A DNA stretch of 64,000 nucleotides from Mesorhizobium sp. Its GTDB lineage: Bacteria; Pseudomonadota; Alphaproteobacteria; Rhizobiales; Rhizobiaceae. A program made the position numbers and the translations under genes. Below the pieces are notes generated by a model. The model ran no database searches and was not told the DNA's origin. It saw nothing but the letters and a program-made list of their open reading frames with translations. The stretch lies in NCBI RefSeq assembly GCF_004963255.1, contig NZ_SUGA01000016.1:59898-123897 (forward strand). Direction: 5' to 3'. Within the stretch, counting starts at the first letter, position 1; each line of letters opens with the position of its first letter. This document shows, piece by piece, positions 26,887 through 34,759 of the stretch.

Positions 26887-27047
26887 CGCGCCCCCTTCTG
26901 TCCTGCCGGACATCTCCCCCACAGGTGGGGAGATTGCTGTCATCGTGGCTTTCGCCAATCGCCGTCGTCAAAGAGTAAGCGCTGTTGACGAAGCTGCTGA
27001 TCTCCCCCTTATGGGGAGATGTCCGGCAGGACAGAGGGGGGCGCTGT
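26887..27047. repeat. family C inverted-arm element, copy 2
   Basis: The left arm 26887-26934 (CTGTCCTGCCGGACATCTCC) is inverted at about 26999-27047 (GGGGAGATGTCCGGCAGGAC). The middle carries GGCTTTCGCCAATCGCCG, the reverse of the motif in copies 1 and 3. It fills the gap between sdhB and the YceH gene. Confidence 0.85.
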
Positions 27048-27076
27048 CCCGCCAGCGCCAGAAAGGATTGCAGCCA

Positions 27077-27706
27077 ATGACCGATCTCCCCGTCCTTTCC
27101 GCCGTCGAAGCGCGTGTGCTCGGCTCGCTGATCGAGAAGAAGGAGCTGACGCCGGACGTCTATCCGCTGACGCTCAACGGCGCGCACGCCGCCGCCAACC
27201 AGAAGACGGCGCGCGAGCCAGTCATGGCGCTGGAGCTGACCGAGATCCGGCGGGCGCTGAGCACGCTGGAGCAGAAAGGCCTGGTGCGCCAGGCCTTCGC
27301 CTCGCGGGTCGAGCGCTACGAGCATCTGATGGCGCAGCGCTTTTCACTGACCACGCCGCAGATCGCCGTCATCGGCCTCTTGCTGCTGCGCGGGGCGCAG
27401 ACGGCGCATGAACTGCTGGCCCGTTCCGAGCGGATGGCGCGTTTCGCTTCGATCGAAGAGTTGCGCGACAATCTCGACCTGATGATCGGTCGGAGGCCGC
27501 CGCTGATCCAGCTGCTCGAACGCGCGCCCGGCCAGCGCGAGGAGCGCTACGTTCATTTGCTCAGCGGGCCGGTGGAAGCGGCGGCGGTGGCGGCGCCGTG
27601 GCAGCCGGCGGCGACAGCTGCGGATGGCGATCTAGAGACGCGGATCAAGGCGCTGGAGGAAGAGGTCGCGGCGCTGCGCGCGAGGATCGAGGCGCTGGGC
27701 GGGTAA
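27077..27706 (+). CDS. YceH/DUF480-family protein
   Basis: This 209-residue protein has two tandem winged-helix domains typical of DUF480. The first contains LSAVEARVLGSLIEKKELTPDVYPLTLNG and LRRALSTLEQKGLV-like sequence, and the second LTTPQIAVIGLLLLRGAQTAHEL. A C-terminal coiled coil (RIKALEEEVAALRARIEAL) follows. Members are widespread, and their DNA-binding role is presumed but not established. It has repeat elements on both sides and no clear operon partner. Confidence 0.9.
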   Translation: MTDLPVLSAVEARVLGSLIEKKELTPDVYPLTLNGAHAAANQKTAREPVMALELTEIRRALSTLEQKGLVRQAFASRVERYEHLMAQRFSLTTPQIAVIGLLLLRGAQTAHELLARSERMARFASIEELRDNLDLMIGRRPPLIQLLERAPGQREERYVHLLSGPVEAAAVAAPWQPAATAADGDLETRIKALEEEVAALRARIEALGG

Positions 27707-27734
27707 ATCTGATGGCGGGAAACGTCGGCGGGAC

Positions 27735-27894
27735 AGCGCCCCCCTCTGTCCTGCCGGACATCTCCCCCTCAAGGGGGGAGATTGACAGTTCCGGCGCTGG
27801 CACCCTTCTCGACGTCGGCGATTGGCGAAAGCCGGCGCGAAATCCGATCTCCCCCCTCGTGGGGGAGATGCCCGGCAGGGCAGAGGGGGGCGCG
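27735..27894. repeat. family C inverted-arm element, copy 3
   Basis: The left arm 27735-27783 (CTGTCCTGCCGGACATCTCC) and right arm 27845-27894 are inverted (GGGGGAGATGCCCGGCAGGG). The middle has TTGGCGAAAGCCGG. It is the closest match to copy 1 and lies in the convergent gap between the YceH and OsmC genes. Confidence 0.85.
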
Positions 27895-27927
27895 AAGGAT
27901 CGCAAACCCTGCAGATAGAACCGCCGC

Positions 27928-28353
27928 TCACCCCAACCTAGCATCCAGCGATACCTTGATCGCCCCCAGCGCCTTCGACACGGGACACTCCGCCTTGGCC
28001 TTCTCGGCCAGTTCCTTGAACTTCGCCGCGTCGATGCCGGGCACCTTGCCGACCAGGGTTATGGCGCTGCCGGTTATGCCGGTGCCGGGAACCAGCGTCA
28101 CCACCGCCTTGGCGTCGAGCTCGGCGGCCGGCGTGCCGTTCTCGGCCAGGAAATGCGACAGCTGCATGGCGTAGCAGCCCGCATGCGCCGCGGCGATCAG
28201 CTCTTCCGGATTGGTGCCGGATTTGCCGCTCTCGTCCTGGAAGCGCGCCTTGAACGAATAGGGCGTCCCATTCAAGGTCCCGCTCTGCGTGTCGAGCGTG
28301 CCTTGGCCTTCCGTCAGATTGCCTTTCCAGACGGCGTTCGCGGTGCGGTCCAT
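27928..28353 (-). CDS. osmC: OsmC-family peroxiredoxin
   Basis: This 141-residue thiol peroxidase has redox cysteines C60 (AAAHAGCYAMQLSHFLAENG) and C123 (AKAECPVSKALGAIKV). The motif SGTNPEELIAAAHAGC and the absence of the Ohr-type KELGG motif mark it as OsmC. It should detoxify peroxides, often induced by osmotic stress or stationary phase. The start follows AGGAGG. It differs from the Ohr at 12616, so the genome has at least two enzymes of this fold. Confidence 0.94.
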   Translation of the reverse strand: MDRTANAVWKGNLTEGQGTLDTQSGTLNGTPYSFKARFQDESGKSGTNPEELIAAAHAGCYAMQLSHFLAENGTPAAELDAKAVVTLVPGTGITGSAITLVGKVPGIDAAKFKELAEKAKAECPVSKALGAIKVSLDARLG

Positions 28354-28443
28354 GGAGTCCTCCTGGTCTGTCGGGGTTGCGCCGGCGGCCGCCGGCGTTC
28401 TTCTGAACTATAGCGCGGGCGCGGCGGAAGGCCATCCTCCGGC

Positions 28444-28488
28444 GCGTTGAGATTCAGGTGAGGCCGCCTCACCGGAATCTCGACGCGC
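28444..28488. repeat. family A minimal palindrome, degenerate
   Basis: GAGATTCAGGTGAGGC is followed by GCCTCACCGGAATCTC, an inverted repeat with one mismatch. It is extended by GCGT/ACGC outside. It contains only the ends of the family A element and no core. The remainder of 28354-28606 contains the hairpin entered at 28554. Confidence 0.75.
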
Positions 28489-28553
28489 TTTCCGCCCGTG
28501 TGGTGGGCAGACCGAAAAACCTCAAAAAATTTGCGCGCAAAAATGTCGACTTG

Positions 28554-28597
28554 CCATCGGCCCGACCGTCCTGCGGGCGGCCACTCGCGGCCGATGG
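28554..28597 (+). promoter_or_regulatory. possible RNA hairpin over the ribosome binding site
   Basis: CCATCGGCC (28554-28562) can pair with GGCCGATGG (28589-28597), with CCCG/CGGG inside. The 3' arm abuts GGAGATTTGAG, the presumed ribosome binding site of the small gene at 28607. It could limit translation start. This is inferred from sequence only. Confidence 0.35.
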
Positions 28598-28606
28598 AGA
28601 TTTGAG

Positions 28607-28831
28607 ATGGACAATCTGTTTGTTGCGATCTGGGGAAAGCCGGAGCGAAATGCCCGGCGAGCGGAGGAGTTCTGGCTGGATCCGCCGGCGCCCGGTTTCG
28701 GTCGACTGCTTGCGGCCATCGCTATTGTCGGCGTGGCGGCGTGCCTGCTCGACCACGTGGCCGCGGCAAACAAAACTGACACCGCCGCCTTTGCCTCTTA
28801 CAACGTGGCCATCGAAGGGAGCTCGAAATGA
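28607..28831 (+). CDS. small single-span membrane protein
   Basis: This 74-residue protein has a charged N-terminal half (GKPERNARRAEEFWLDPPAP) and one hydrophobic segment (LLAAIAIVGVAACLL) at about 34-48. No family is recognised. The stop overlaps the start of the YciI-like gene by 4 bases (ATGA at 28828), so the two are coupled. A hairpin may cover its ribosome binding site. Confidence 0.6.
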   Translation: MDNLFVAIWGKPERNARRAEEFWLDPPAPGFGRLLAAIAIVGVAACLLDHVAAANKTDTAAFASYNVAIEGSSK

Positions 28832-29184
28832 AATATGTCCTGCTGGTCTATGGCGAGGAGAAGGACCTTTACGCGCTCACCCCGGAACGGGCGGCCAGGC
28901 TCGATGCCGACTCGCTTGCCTATGACAGGGAACTGGACCGGCAAGGCAAGCTGGTCATCGCGCAGGTCCTGCAATCGGTGAAGACGTCTAAATCGCTGAG
29001 GCGGCGCAAGGGCAAGGTACTGGTGACCAACGGGCCGTTCGCCGAGACCAAGGAGCAGCTCCTCGGCTTCGTCATGGTCGAGGCGGCCGACCTTGCCGAG
29101 GCGCTGAAGATCGCGGAGCGCATTCCGCTGGCCGAGCTCGGCACGGTCGAGGTCAGGGCGATCTACACCATACCGGGGTCATAG
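28828..29184 (+). CDS. YciI-like (YCII/DGPF domain) protein
   Basis: This 118-residue protein has the ferredoxin-like YCII fold. The core motif is TNGPFAETKEQLLGFVMVEAADLAEAL, a variant of the DGPFAETKE signature. Such proteins are often encoded beside ECF sigma factors or as stress genes, and the catalytic role is unclear. It starts within the end of a small membrane protein gene. Confidence 0.88.
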   Translation: MKYVLLVYGEEKDLYALTPERAARLDADSLAYDRELDRQGKLVIAQVLQSVKTSKSLRRRKGKVLVTNGPFAETKEQLLGFVMVEAADLAEALKIAERIPLAELGTVEVRAIYTIPGS

Positions 29185-29324
29185 GCGCCGGTCAGGCCGG
29201 GCACGGCGCGTTGCGGCCATCTCCGCAGGAAACATCTTCAGGGTTTCTTCACGGACGCAACCGTTGCGTGTTGAAGCAACGCCGCGCTTCTCTTATCGTC
29301 GCCGCGATTTCGGGGGAATTCGGC

Positions 29325-29855
29325 ATGCCTATTCTTATCGCGATCCTTGGCCTGCTCGGAGCGGCCGCCATCTGGTGGTACCGGCTGAAATATATGAGCG
29401 ACGCCGCGCGTGAGGTCGCCGACGTCGTCGGGCGCGTCCAGGGTAACCTGCGCCGCAAGAAGCTGCGCAATCAAGCCGCGCTCTCTCCGCTGACGGCGAT
29501 CGACGATCCGGTGGTGGCGGCCGCGACACTGATCACCGCGATCGTTGCCGAGCACGGGCCGGTGCTGCCGAAGCGCGAGGCTGTTATCCGGGAGGTCATC
29601 GCGCAGATCGCGGAAAGCTCGAAGAAGACCGACGAGGCGGTCGTCTACGCAAAATGGGCGGCGGCGCAGGTCGACGACACGACGGTCGTCATCGACAAGC
29701 TGGCCCCGTTCCTGCGCGGCCGCCTCGACCCGCATGAGCGCGACGACCTGCTCAGCATGCTGAACCGTGTCGCCCAAGGCGGCGAGCAGAGCTTGAAGAT
29801 ACCGGACCAACGGATGCTGAGGTTGCGGCAGAAGCTGGGGTTCGAAGTGAACTAG
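29325..29855 (+). CDS. membrane-anchored TerB-like protein
   Basis: This 176-residue protein has an N-terminal hydrophobic segment (PILIAILGLLGAAAIWWY) and then a helical domain at about 50-165 with DDPVVAAATLITAIVAEHGP and LDPHERDDLLSMLNRVAQGG. These resemble TerB/DjlA-type helical bundles. The ATG at 29325 follows GGGGGAA and gives a sensible membrane start; longer in-frame starts lack that. The role is unknown. Confidence 0.7.
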   Translation: MPILIAILGLLGAAAIWWYRLKYMSDAAREVADVVGRVQGNLRRKKLRNQAALSPLTAIDDPVVAAATLITAIVAEHGPVLPKREAVIREVIAQIAESSKKTDEAVVYAKWAAAQVDDTTVVIDKLAPFLRGRLDPHERDDLLSMLNRVAQGGEQSLKIPDQRMLRLRQKLGFEVN

Positions 29856-29976
29856 AATTCAGGTGAGGCCGGCCTGCAAATGCCGGCTCCCTGCGCTTCC
29901 GGTGCTCACGTACTTTAAGTACGCTCCGCTCCGGTTCTTGGTATCCGCCATTTTCGACTCGGCCTGACCTGAATTT
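29856..29976. repeat. family A mosaic palindrome, copy 2
   Basis: GAATTCAGGTGAGGCCGGCC starts the base after the preceding stop codon. The core carries CTTCCGGTGCTCACGTAC, TTTAA, GTACGCTCCGCTCCGG, and the right end is CGGCCTGACCTGAATTTTC. It is the short form without the TTGGTCGCTTCGCG segment. Confidence 0.9.
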
Positions 29977-29997
29977 TCGGCGTCACTGCAAGACAGA

Positions 29998-31275
29998 TCA
30001 GATCGCCTCGCCCTTGAGCAGCCTCGGCGTGTCGCCGGAGAGGCCCGAGGCCTGGCGGATGAAGAAATCCTTGAGCTTCGGCATGCGCTCGACCAGCCCA
30101 AGGCCGAGGTCGCGGACGGCGCGCAGCGGGCCGATGTCGTTGGAGAACAGCCGGTTCAGCACGTCGGTGGTGACGCCCATCTGCAGCGTGTCGAAGCGGC
30201 GCCACTGCTGGTAGCGCTCGAGCACGTCGAGGGCGCCGATGTCCTGGCCGAGCCGGTCAGCCTCGACGATGACTTCGGCGAGCGCCGCGACATCCTTGAA
30301 GCCGAGATTGAGGCCCTGGCCGGCGATCGGGTGGATGCCATGCGCGGCGTCGCCGGCGAGCGCGATGCGCGGCGCGACGAAGGCGCGGGCCAGCGTCAGG
30401 CCGAGCGGCCAGGCGCGCGGCTTGTCGACGACCCTTATTTCGCCGAGCTTCAGGCCGAAGCGCTGCTCCAGATCGTGCTCGAAGACGAACTCGTCGCCCT
30501 CGACCAGAGCCTTGGCGTCTTGCGTGCGCTCCACCCAGACGATCGACGAGCGGTTGGTTCCGTCCTTGTCCGGCTTCAGCGGCAGTGTCGCGAAGGGGCC
30601 GGCTGGCAGGAAATGCTCTTCGGCGCGGCCGTTGTGCGGGCGCTCATGCGCCACCGTGCAGACGATGCCGGACTGGCCGTATTCCCATTTGACGGTCTTG
30701 ATGCCGGCTAGGTCGCGCAGCCTGGAGTTGACGCCGTCGGCGGCAATCAGCAGCCGCGCCTTCATCGCCGCGCCGTCGGCCAGATGCACCGTGATGCCGG
30801 CGCCGTTGACGTCGAAGGCGCTGACCGCGACGCCTTCGATGATATCGATGCCGAGCTTTGTGGCGCGGCGGCGCAGCGCGCCGTTCAAGTCACGGTTGGC
30901 GACCATGTGGGCGAAAGGCTCGCCCGGCGCCACCTCGCCGTCAAAGGTCAGGAACACCGGGCGTACCGGGTCGGCGGCGCGCGAATCGGTGATGATCATC
31001 TCGGTGATCGCCTGCGCTTCCGGCGCGATCTCGTCCCAGACACCGAGCTGCTCCAGCATGCGGCTGGCGGCGGCGGCGATGGCCGAGGCGCGGCCGTCCC
31101 GTTGCCAGACGCCTGCAGGCGCGGCGTCGACGACGGCGATGGCGAGGCCCGGCCGCGCCTGCTTCAGCGACACGGCCGCGGTGAGGCCGACATAGGCCGC
31201 GCCGGCGATGAGCACGTCGAGCGGCGCTTCGCGATTCGCATCGGCCTTTGTTCCGTCCGGCTTGCGGTCGACCAT
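29998..31275 (-). CDS. UbiH/UbiF/VisC/COQ6-family FAD-dependent hydroxylase
   Basis: This 425-residue flavin monooxygenase probably hydroxylates a ubiquinone-ring precursor. The FAD motif is VLIAGAAYVGLTAAVSLKQA, with Ala at the third position of GxGxxG. The DG motif is LIAADGVNSRLRDLAGI, and the second FAD motif is RIALAGDAAHGIHPIAGQGL then NLGFKD, the ubiquinone-hydroxylase signature. The start at 31275 follows AAAGGAT; the frame extends upstream without family similarity. It is divergent from tesB. Confidence 0.92.
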   Translation of the reverse strand: MVDRKPDGTKADANREAPLDVLIAGAAYVGLTAAVSLKQARPGLAIAVVDAAPAGVWQRDGRASAIAAAASRMLEQLGVWDEIAPEAQAITEMIITDSRAADPVRPVFLTFDGEVAPGEPFAHMVANRDLNGALRRRATKLGIDIIEGVAVSAFDVNGAGITVHLADGAAMKARLLIAADGVNSRLRDLAGIKTVKWEYGQSGIVCTVAHERPHNGRAEEHFLPAGPFATLPLKPDKDGTNRSSIVWVERTQDAKALVEGDEFVFEHDLEQRFGLKLGEIRVVDKPRAWPLGLTLARAFVAPRIALAGDAAHGIHPIAGQGLNLGFKDVAALAEVIVEADRLGQDIGALDVLERYQQWRRFDTLQMGVTTDVLNRLFSNDIGPLRAVRDLGLGLVERMPKLKDFFIRQASGLSGDTPRLLKGEAI

Positions 31276-31379
31276 GGCATCATCCTTTCGCGGCTTCGTC
31301 GCGCCGCTGCTTGCGGCCTTGACTGGCCGCACATCCTGTCCGAAACCGGCCATGGCGCATCCCTTGAAGGATTTCAGAC

Positions 31380-32243
31380 ATGACGGCGGCCATGGACGAG
31401 CTTCTCGACATTCTCGACCTCGAGCAGCTCGAACACAATCTGTATCGTGGTCGCAGCCCAAAGGTCGACTGGCAGCGCGTTTTCGGCGGCCAGACCATCG
31501 CCCAGGCGCTGGTCGCCGCGCAGCGCACCGTGGAACCGGAGCGCCATGTGCATTCGCTGCACGGCTATTTCATGCGGCCCGGCGACACCAAGCTGCCTAT
31601 CGTCTACGAAGTCGACCGCATCCGCGACGGCGGCTCCTTCACCACGCGCCGGGTCGTGGCGATCCAGCATGGCCAGGCGATCTTCTCGCTGGAGGCATCG
31701 TTCCAGCAGGACGAGATCGGCCTCGAGCACCAGATGCCGATGCCGCGCGACGTGCCGGCGCCCGACACGCTGCTGTCCCAGCGCGAGCTGCTCGGCAAGT
31801 TCGGCGAAGCGGTGCCGGAAGGCATCAGGCGCTACTGGGATCGCGACCGGCCGATCGAGATGAAGCCGGTGATGCTCAAGCACTATACGAGCCGCGAGAA
31901 GCTGGAGCCGCAGCAGAACATCTGGATCCGCACCACCGGCCCGGTGCCCGAAAACCGTGCGATACAGGCGGCCGTGCTCGCCTACCTCTCCGACATGACG
32001 CTGCTCGACACCTCGACCTTCGCGCATGGCCGCGCCATCTTCGACCGCGACATCCAGGCGGCCAGCCTCGACCATGCCATGTGGTTCCACCGCAGCCACT
32101 CGCTGGACGACTGGATCCTCTACAACCAGGACAGCCCGTCGACGCAAGGGTCGCGCGGCTTCACCCGCGGTTCGCTGTTCGCGCGGGACGGAACGCTCAT
32201 CGCTTCGGTCGCCCAGGAGGGCCTGATCCGACTCAAGCGCTGA
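31380..32243 (+). CDS. tesB: acyl-CoA thioesterase II
   Basis: This 287-residue double-hotdog enzyme hydrolyses acyl-CoA to fatty acid and CoA. Family motifs seen are RVFGGQTIAQALVAAQRTV, HSLHGYFMRPGD, VEVDRIRDGGSFTTRRVVAIQHG, SDMTLLDTS, LDHAMWFHRSHSLDDWILYN and RGFTRGSLFARDGTLIASVAQEG. The catalytic Asp is expected in SDMTLL. The length is standard. It is divergent from the UbiH-type gene across a gap of about 100 bases. Confidence 0.96.
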   Translation: MTAAMDELLDILDLEQLEHNLYRGRSPKVDWQRVFGGQTIAQALVAAQRTVEPERHVHSLHGYFMRPGDTKLPIVYEVDRIRDGGSFTTRRVVAIQHGQAIFSLEASFQQDEIGLEHQMPMPRDVPAPDTLLSQRELLGKFGEAVPEGIRRYWDRDRPIEMKPVMLKHYTSREKLEPQQNIWIRTTGPVPENRAIQAAVLAYLSDMTLLDTSTFAHGRAIFDRDIQAASLDHAMWFHRSHSLDDWILYNQDSPSTQGSRGFTRGSLFARDGTLIASVAQEGLIRLKR

Positions 32244-32258
32244 GCCGGCTTCGGGCTG

Positions 32259-32280
32259 ATGCCTGCCAAGCAGGCATTTT
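32259..32280 (+). terminator. tesB rho-independent terminator
   Basis: ATGCCTGC-CAA-GCAGGCAT stem followed by TTTTCGAAATTTTG, 15 bases after the tesB stop. Confidence 0.85.
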
Positions 32281-32392
32281 CGAAATTTTGCCTATTTTTT
32301 GATCACGACACCCGATGCGGCGACGCACAAATGATGTGCGCAGGCCGCTCTGCCCCTTTGTTTACAACAGGTTAACGCCCTGCTTCGGCAAT

Positions 32393-32408
32393 TGGCACGG
32401 AGCTTGAA
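32393..32408 (+). promoter_or_regulatory. sigma-54 (RpoN) promoter of glnK-amtB
   Basis: TGGCACG-GAGC-TTGAA matches the -24/-12 consensus TGGCACG-N4-TTGCW with correct spacing between the GG and the -12 G. The -12 dinucleotide is GA and not GC. It lies 85 bases upstream of glnK, which agrees with NtrC/RpoN control of ammonium uptake. NtrC-binding sites upstream were not clearly identified. Confidence 0.75.
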
Positions 32409-32492
32409 TCCTGTCGGGCACTCTCCGGCTCTCCTCGGGATCGGTGTAGGTGTGCAAACGCGGGGGACCGCAACAGCAAAGGGTGAAACCTT

Positions 32493-32831
32493 ATGAAAAT
32501 CGTGATGGCAATCATCAAGCCGTTCAAGCTCGACGAGGTGCGCGAAGCGCTCACCGCCGTCGGCATCCAGGGCCTGACCGTCACCGAAGTTAAAGGCTAC
32601 GGGCGTCAGAAGGGGCACACGGAAATCTATCGCGGCGCGGAGTACGCGGTCAGCTTCCTGCCCAAGATCAAGATCGAGGTCGCGGTCGGCGCCGACATGG
32701 TCGACAAGGCCGTCGAAGCCATCACTTCGGCCGCCAAGACCGGCCAGATCGGCGACGGCAAGATCTTCGTCTTCGGCATCGACCAGGCGGTGCGCATCCG
32801 TACCGGCGAAACAGACACCGACGCGCTCTGA
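32493..32831 (+). CDS. glnK: nitrogen regulatory protein P-II
   Basis: This 112-residue trimeric signal protein has uridylylation site Y51 in the T-loop (YGRQKGHTEIYRGAEYAVSF). The B- and C-loop signatures are KIKIEVAVGADMVDKAVEAI and GQIGDGKIFVFGIDQAVRIRTGE. Its place directly before amtB marks it as GlnK, which blocks AmtB when nitrogen is ample. A sigma-54-like promoter lies upstream. Confidence 0.97.
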   Translation: MKIVMAIIKPFKLDEVREALTAVGIQGLTVTEVKGYGRQKGHTEIYRGAEYAVSFLPKIKIEVAVGADMVDKAVEAITSAAKTGQIGDGKIFVFGIDQAVRIRTGETDTDAL

Positions 32832-32862
32832 GCGGCGACCATCCATTCCAACGGAGAGTTCA

Positions 32863-34215
32863 ATGAATATTCCTTCCACCTTGAAGACGACGGGACGCGC
32901 GGCCGCTTCGCTCGCTCTCGTGGCGCTGTGCACTGCCGCCGCCTTCGCGCAGGAGGCCGCTCCGGCGGCGGCGCCTGCGGCACCTGCCGCGCCGACACCG
33001 GTTCTCGACACCGGCAACACCGCCTGGATGCTGACCTCCACCGCGCTGGTGCTGATGATGACCATCCCGGGCCTGGCGCTGTTCTACGGCGGCATGGTGC
33101 GCAAGAAGAACGTGCTCGCGACCATCATGCAGAGCTTCGCCATCACGTGCCTGGTGACGGTGCTGTGGTTCATGTTCGGCTATTCGCTGGCCTTCACCAC
33201 CAATGAATCGGCATCGATGAATGCCTATATCGGCGGCTTCTCGCGGTTCTTCCACCACGGCATCACCGTCTCGACGCTCTGGCTGCCGGGCGTGGCGAAT
33301 ATTCCCGAATTCGTCTTCTCGATGTTCCAGTTGACCTTCGCCATCATCACGCCGGCGCTGATCGCCGGCGCCTTCGCCGAGCGCATGAAATTCTCGGCGC
33401 TGCTGATTTTCATGGGCCTGTGGCTGGTCTTCGTCTACGCGCCGATAGCGCACTGGGTATGGGGCGGCGGCTTCCTCGGCTCGGCCGGCGTGCTCGACTT
33501 CGCCGGCGGCACGGTCGTCCACATCAACGCCGGTGTCGCGGGCCTGGTCTGCGCGCTGGTGCTGGGCAAGCGCGAAGGCTACGGCACCACCAACATGGCG
33601 CCGCATAACCTGGTCTACTCGGTGATCGGCGCCTCGCTGCTGTGGGTCGGCTGGTTCGGTTTCAACGCCGGTTCGGAACTGGCGGCTGACGGCCTTGCCG
33701 GCGCTGCGATGATGAACACGCAGGTCGCCACCGCCGCGGCGGCGCTCGCCTGGATGTTCGCCGAATGGATCGTCGCCAAGAAGCCGTCGGTGCTCGGCAT
33801 CATCTCGGGCGCCGTCGCTGGCCTCGTGGCGGTGACGCCGGCTTCCGGCTTCGTCAACCCGACCGGCGCCTTCATCGTCGGCATCCTCGCCGGCGTCATC
33901 TGCTACATCTCGGCGGTCAAGCTCAAGCATGCGTTCGGCTATGACGACTCGCTCGATGCCTTCGGCGTGCACGGCGTTGGCGGCATCGTCGGCGCGCTGC
34001 TCACCGGCGCGCTCGCCGATCCGACCATCAACGCGCTCGGCAAGGATGCTTCGGTCGGCAAGCAGATCTACGGCATCGTCTTCACCATCCTGTGGACGGC
34101 GATCGCCACCTTCGTGATCCTCTACATCGTCAAGGCGCTGGTCGGCCTGCGTCCGTCCACCCAGGAAGAGGTCGAGGGTCTCGACGTCACCCAGCACGGC
34201 GAAGTGGTGCCGTAA
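32863..34215 (+). CDS. amtB: ammonium transporter AmtB
   Basis: This 450-residue protein has a signal peptide (SLALVALCTAAAFAQ), an Ala/Pro-rich spacer and eleven transmembrane helices. Signatures are GLALFYGGMVRKKNVL, the region FGYSLAF, WGGGFLGSAGVLDFAGGTVV then HINAG (pore His), and DDSLDAFGVHGVGGIVGALL (second pore His). A mature C-terminal tail binds GlnK. It is co-transcribed with glnK and ends at a strong terminator. Confidence 0.97.
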   Translation: MNIPSTLKTTGRAAASLALVALCTAAAFAQEAAPAAAPAAPAAPTPVLDTGNTAWMLTSTALVLMMTIPGLALFYGGMVRKKNVLATIMQSFAITCLVTVLWFMFGYSLAFTTNESASMNAYIGGFSRFFHHGITVSTLWLPGVANIPEFVFSMFQLTFAIITPALIAGAFAERMKFSALLIFMGLWLVFVYAPIAHWVWGGGFLGSAGVLDFAGGTVVHINAGVAGLVCALVLGKREGYGTTNMAPHNLVYSVIGASLLWVGWFGFNAGSELAADGLAGAAMMNTQVATAAAALAWMFAEWIVAKKPSVLGIISGAVAGLVAVTPASGFVNPTGAFIVGILAGVICYISAVKLKHAFGYDDSLDAFGVHGVGGIVGALLTGALADPTINALGKDASVGKQIYGIVFTILWTAIATFVILYIVKALVGLRPSTQEEVEGLDVTQHGEVVP

Positions 34216-34238
34216 GGCTGCCTTTGCCCTTTGCATGG

Positions 34239-34277
34239 GCGCAATTCCGGAGGGTTTCACACTTTTCCTGGAATTGC
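34239..34277. repeat. family B hairpin element, copy 3 (right half only)
   Basis: GGCGCAATTCCGGAGGG is followed by TTTCACACTTTTCCTGGAATTGC, the conserved pairing half of family B without the variable left hairpin. Confidence 0.65.
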
Positions 34278-34363
34278 CCCCGAGGGCCGGCGGATCCTCC
34301 TCCCGCCGGCCCGGAATTCCTCCCAAGATCCCGTCGTGATGTCTCGAAAGGGGCTCACGCCTT

Positions 34364-34397
34364 GAGGCCCGGAACACCCTTCCGGGCCTCCTTTTTT
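34364..34397 (+). terminator. amtB rho-independent terminator
   Basis: A perfect 11-bp stem GAGGCCCGGAA / TTCCGGGCCTC with a CACCC loop is followed by CTTTTTTG. Confidence 0.93.
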
Positions 34398-34402
34398 GTC
34401 CA

Positions 34403-34551
34403 GAGCCCGAAGCCGACTTCAAGACGGCCTGGGCGGCGACGCCCATGGACAACAAGACAAGATGATGAAGGAGTGCCAGGACGTGGCGATGAGCAAGCCT
34501 CACGCCGAATTCTGCGCCAATCTGATGGCGTATGGCGGCGCCAACAAGTGA
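34403..34551 (+). pseudogene. possible frameshifted gene remnant
   Basis: One frame reads EPEADFKTAWAATPMDNKT and then stops. Another frame, continuing directly, reads MMKECQDVAMSKPHAEFCAN then LMAYGGANK and a stop at 34551. Both have coding-like composition and join at ACAAGATGATG (about 34456-34466). This suggests a single short protein broken by a one-base change. The start and identity are unknown. It begins right after the amtB terminator, so no promoter is obvious. Confidence 0.4.
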
Positions 34552-34665
34552 CACTCGAGGTCAGGGCCGAAAAGGCCTGATCGTTTCGGCGTTTCAAGCA
34601 AAAAGGTGGCGGGCTTCGCGGCTCGCCACCGTCGTTTCCGCGCCATCTCCGGTAAAGGTCCATGG

Positions 34666-34681
34666 TTAATGCGGCCTTAAC
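34666..34681 (+). promoter_or_regulatory. CtrA-type site upstream of ftsK
   Basis: TTAA TGCGGCC TTAAC is a perfect TTAA-N7-TTAAC site. It is extended to the palindrome GGTTAA-N7-TTAACC and lies 79 bases before the ftsK start. CtrA controls cell-cycle and division genes in alphaproteobacteria, and the placement could overlap a -35 region. Confidence 0.65.
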
Positions 34682-34759
34682 CTTCCCCCCGATAGTCTTG
34701 CGTTCGAATCTGCCGGAATGCGCCATGCGCCCGGCCAGGCAACGATCACGGGGAAGAGC

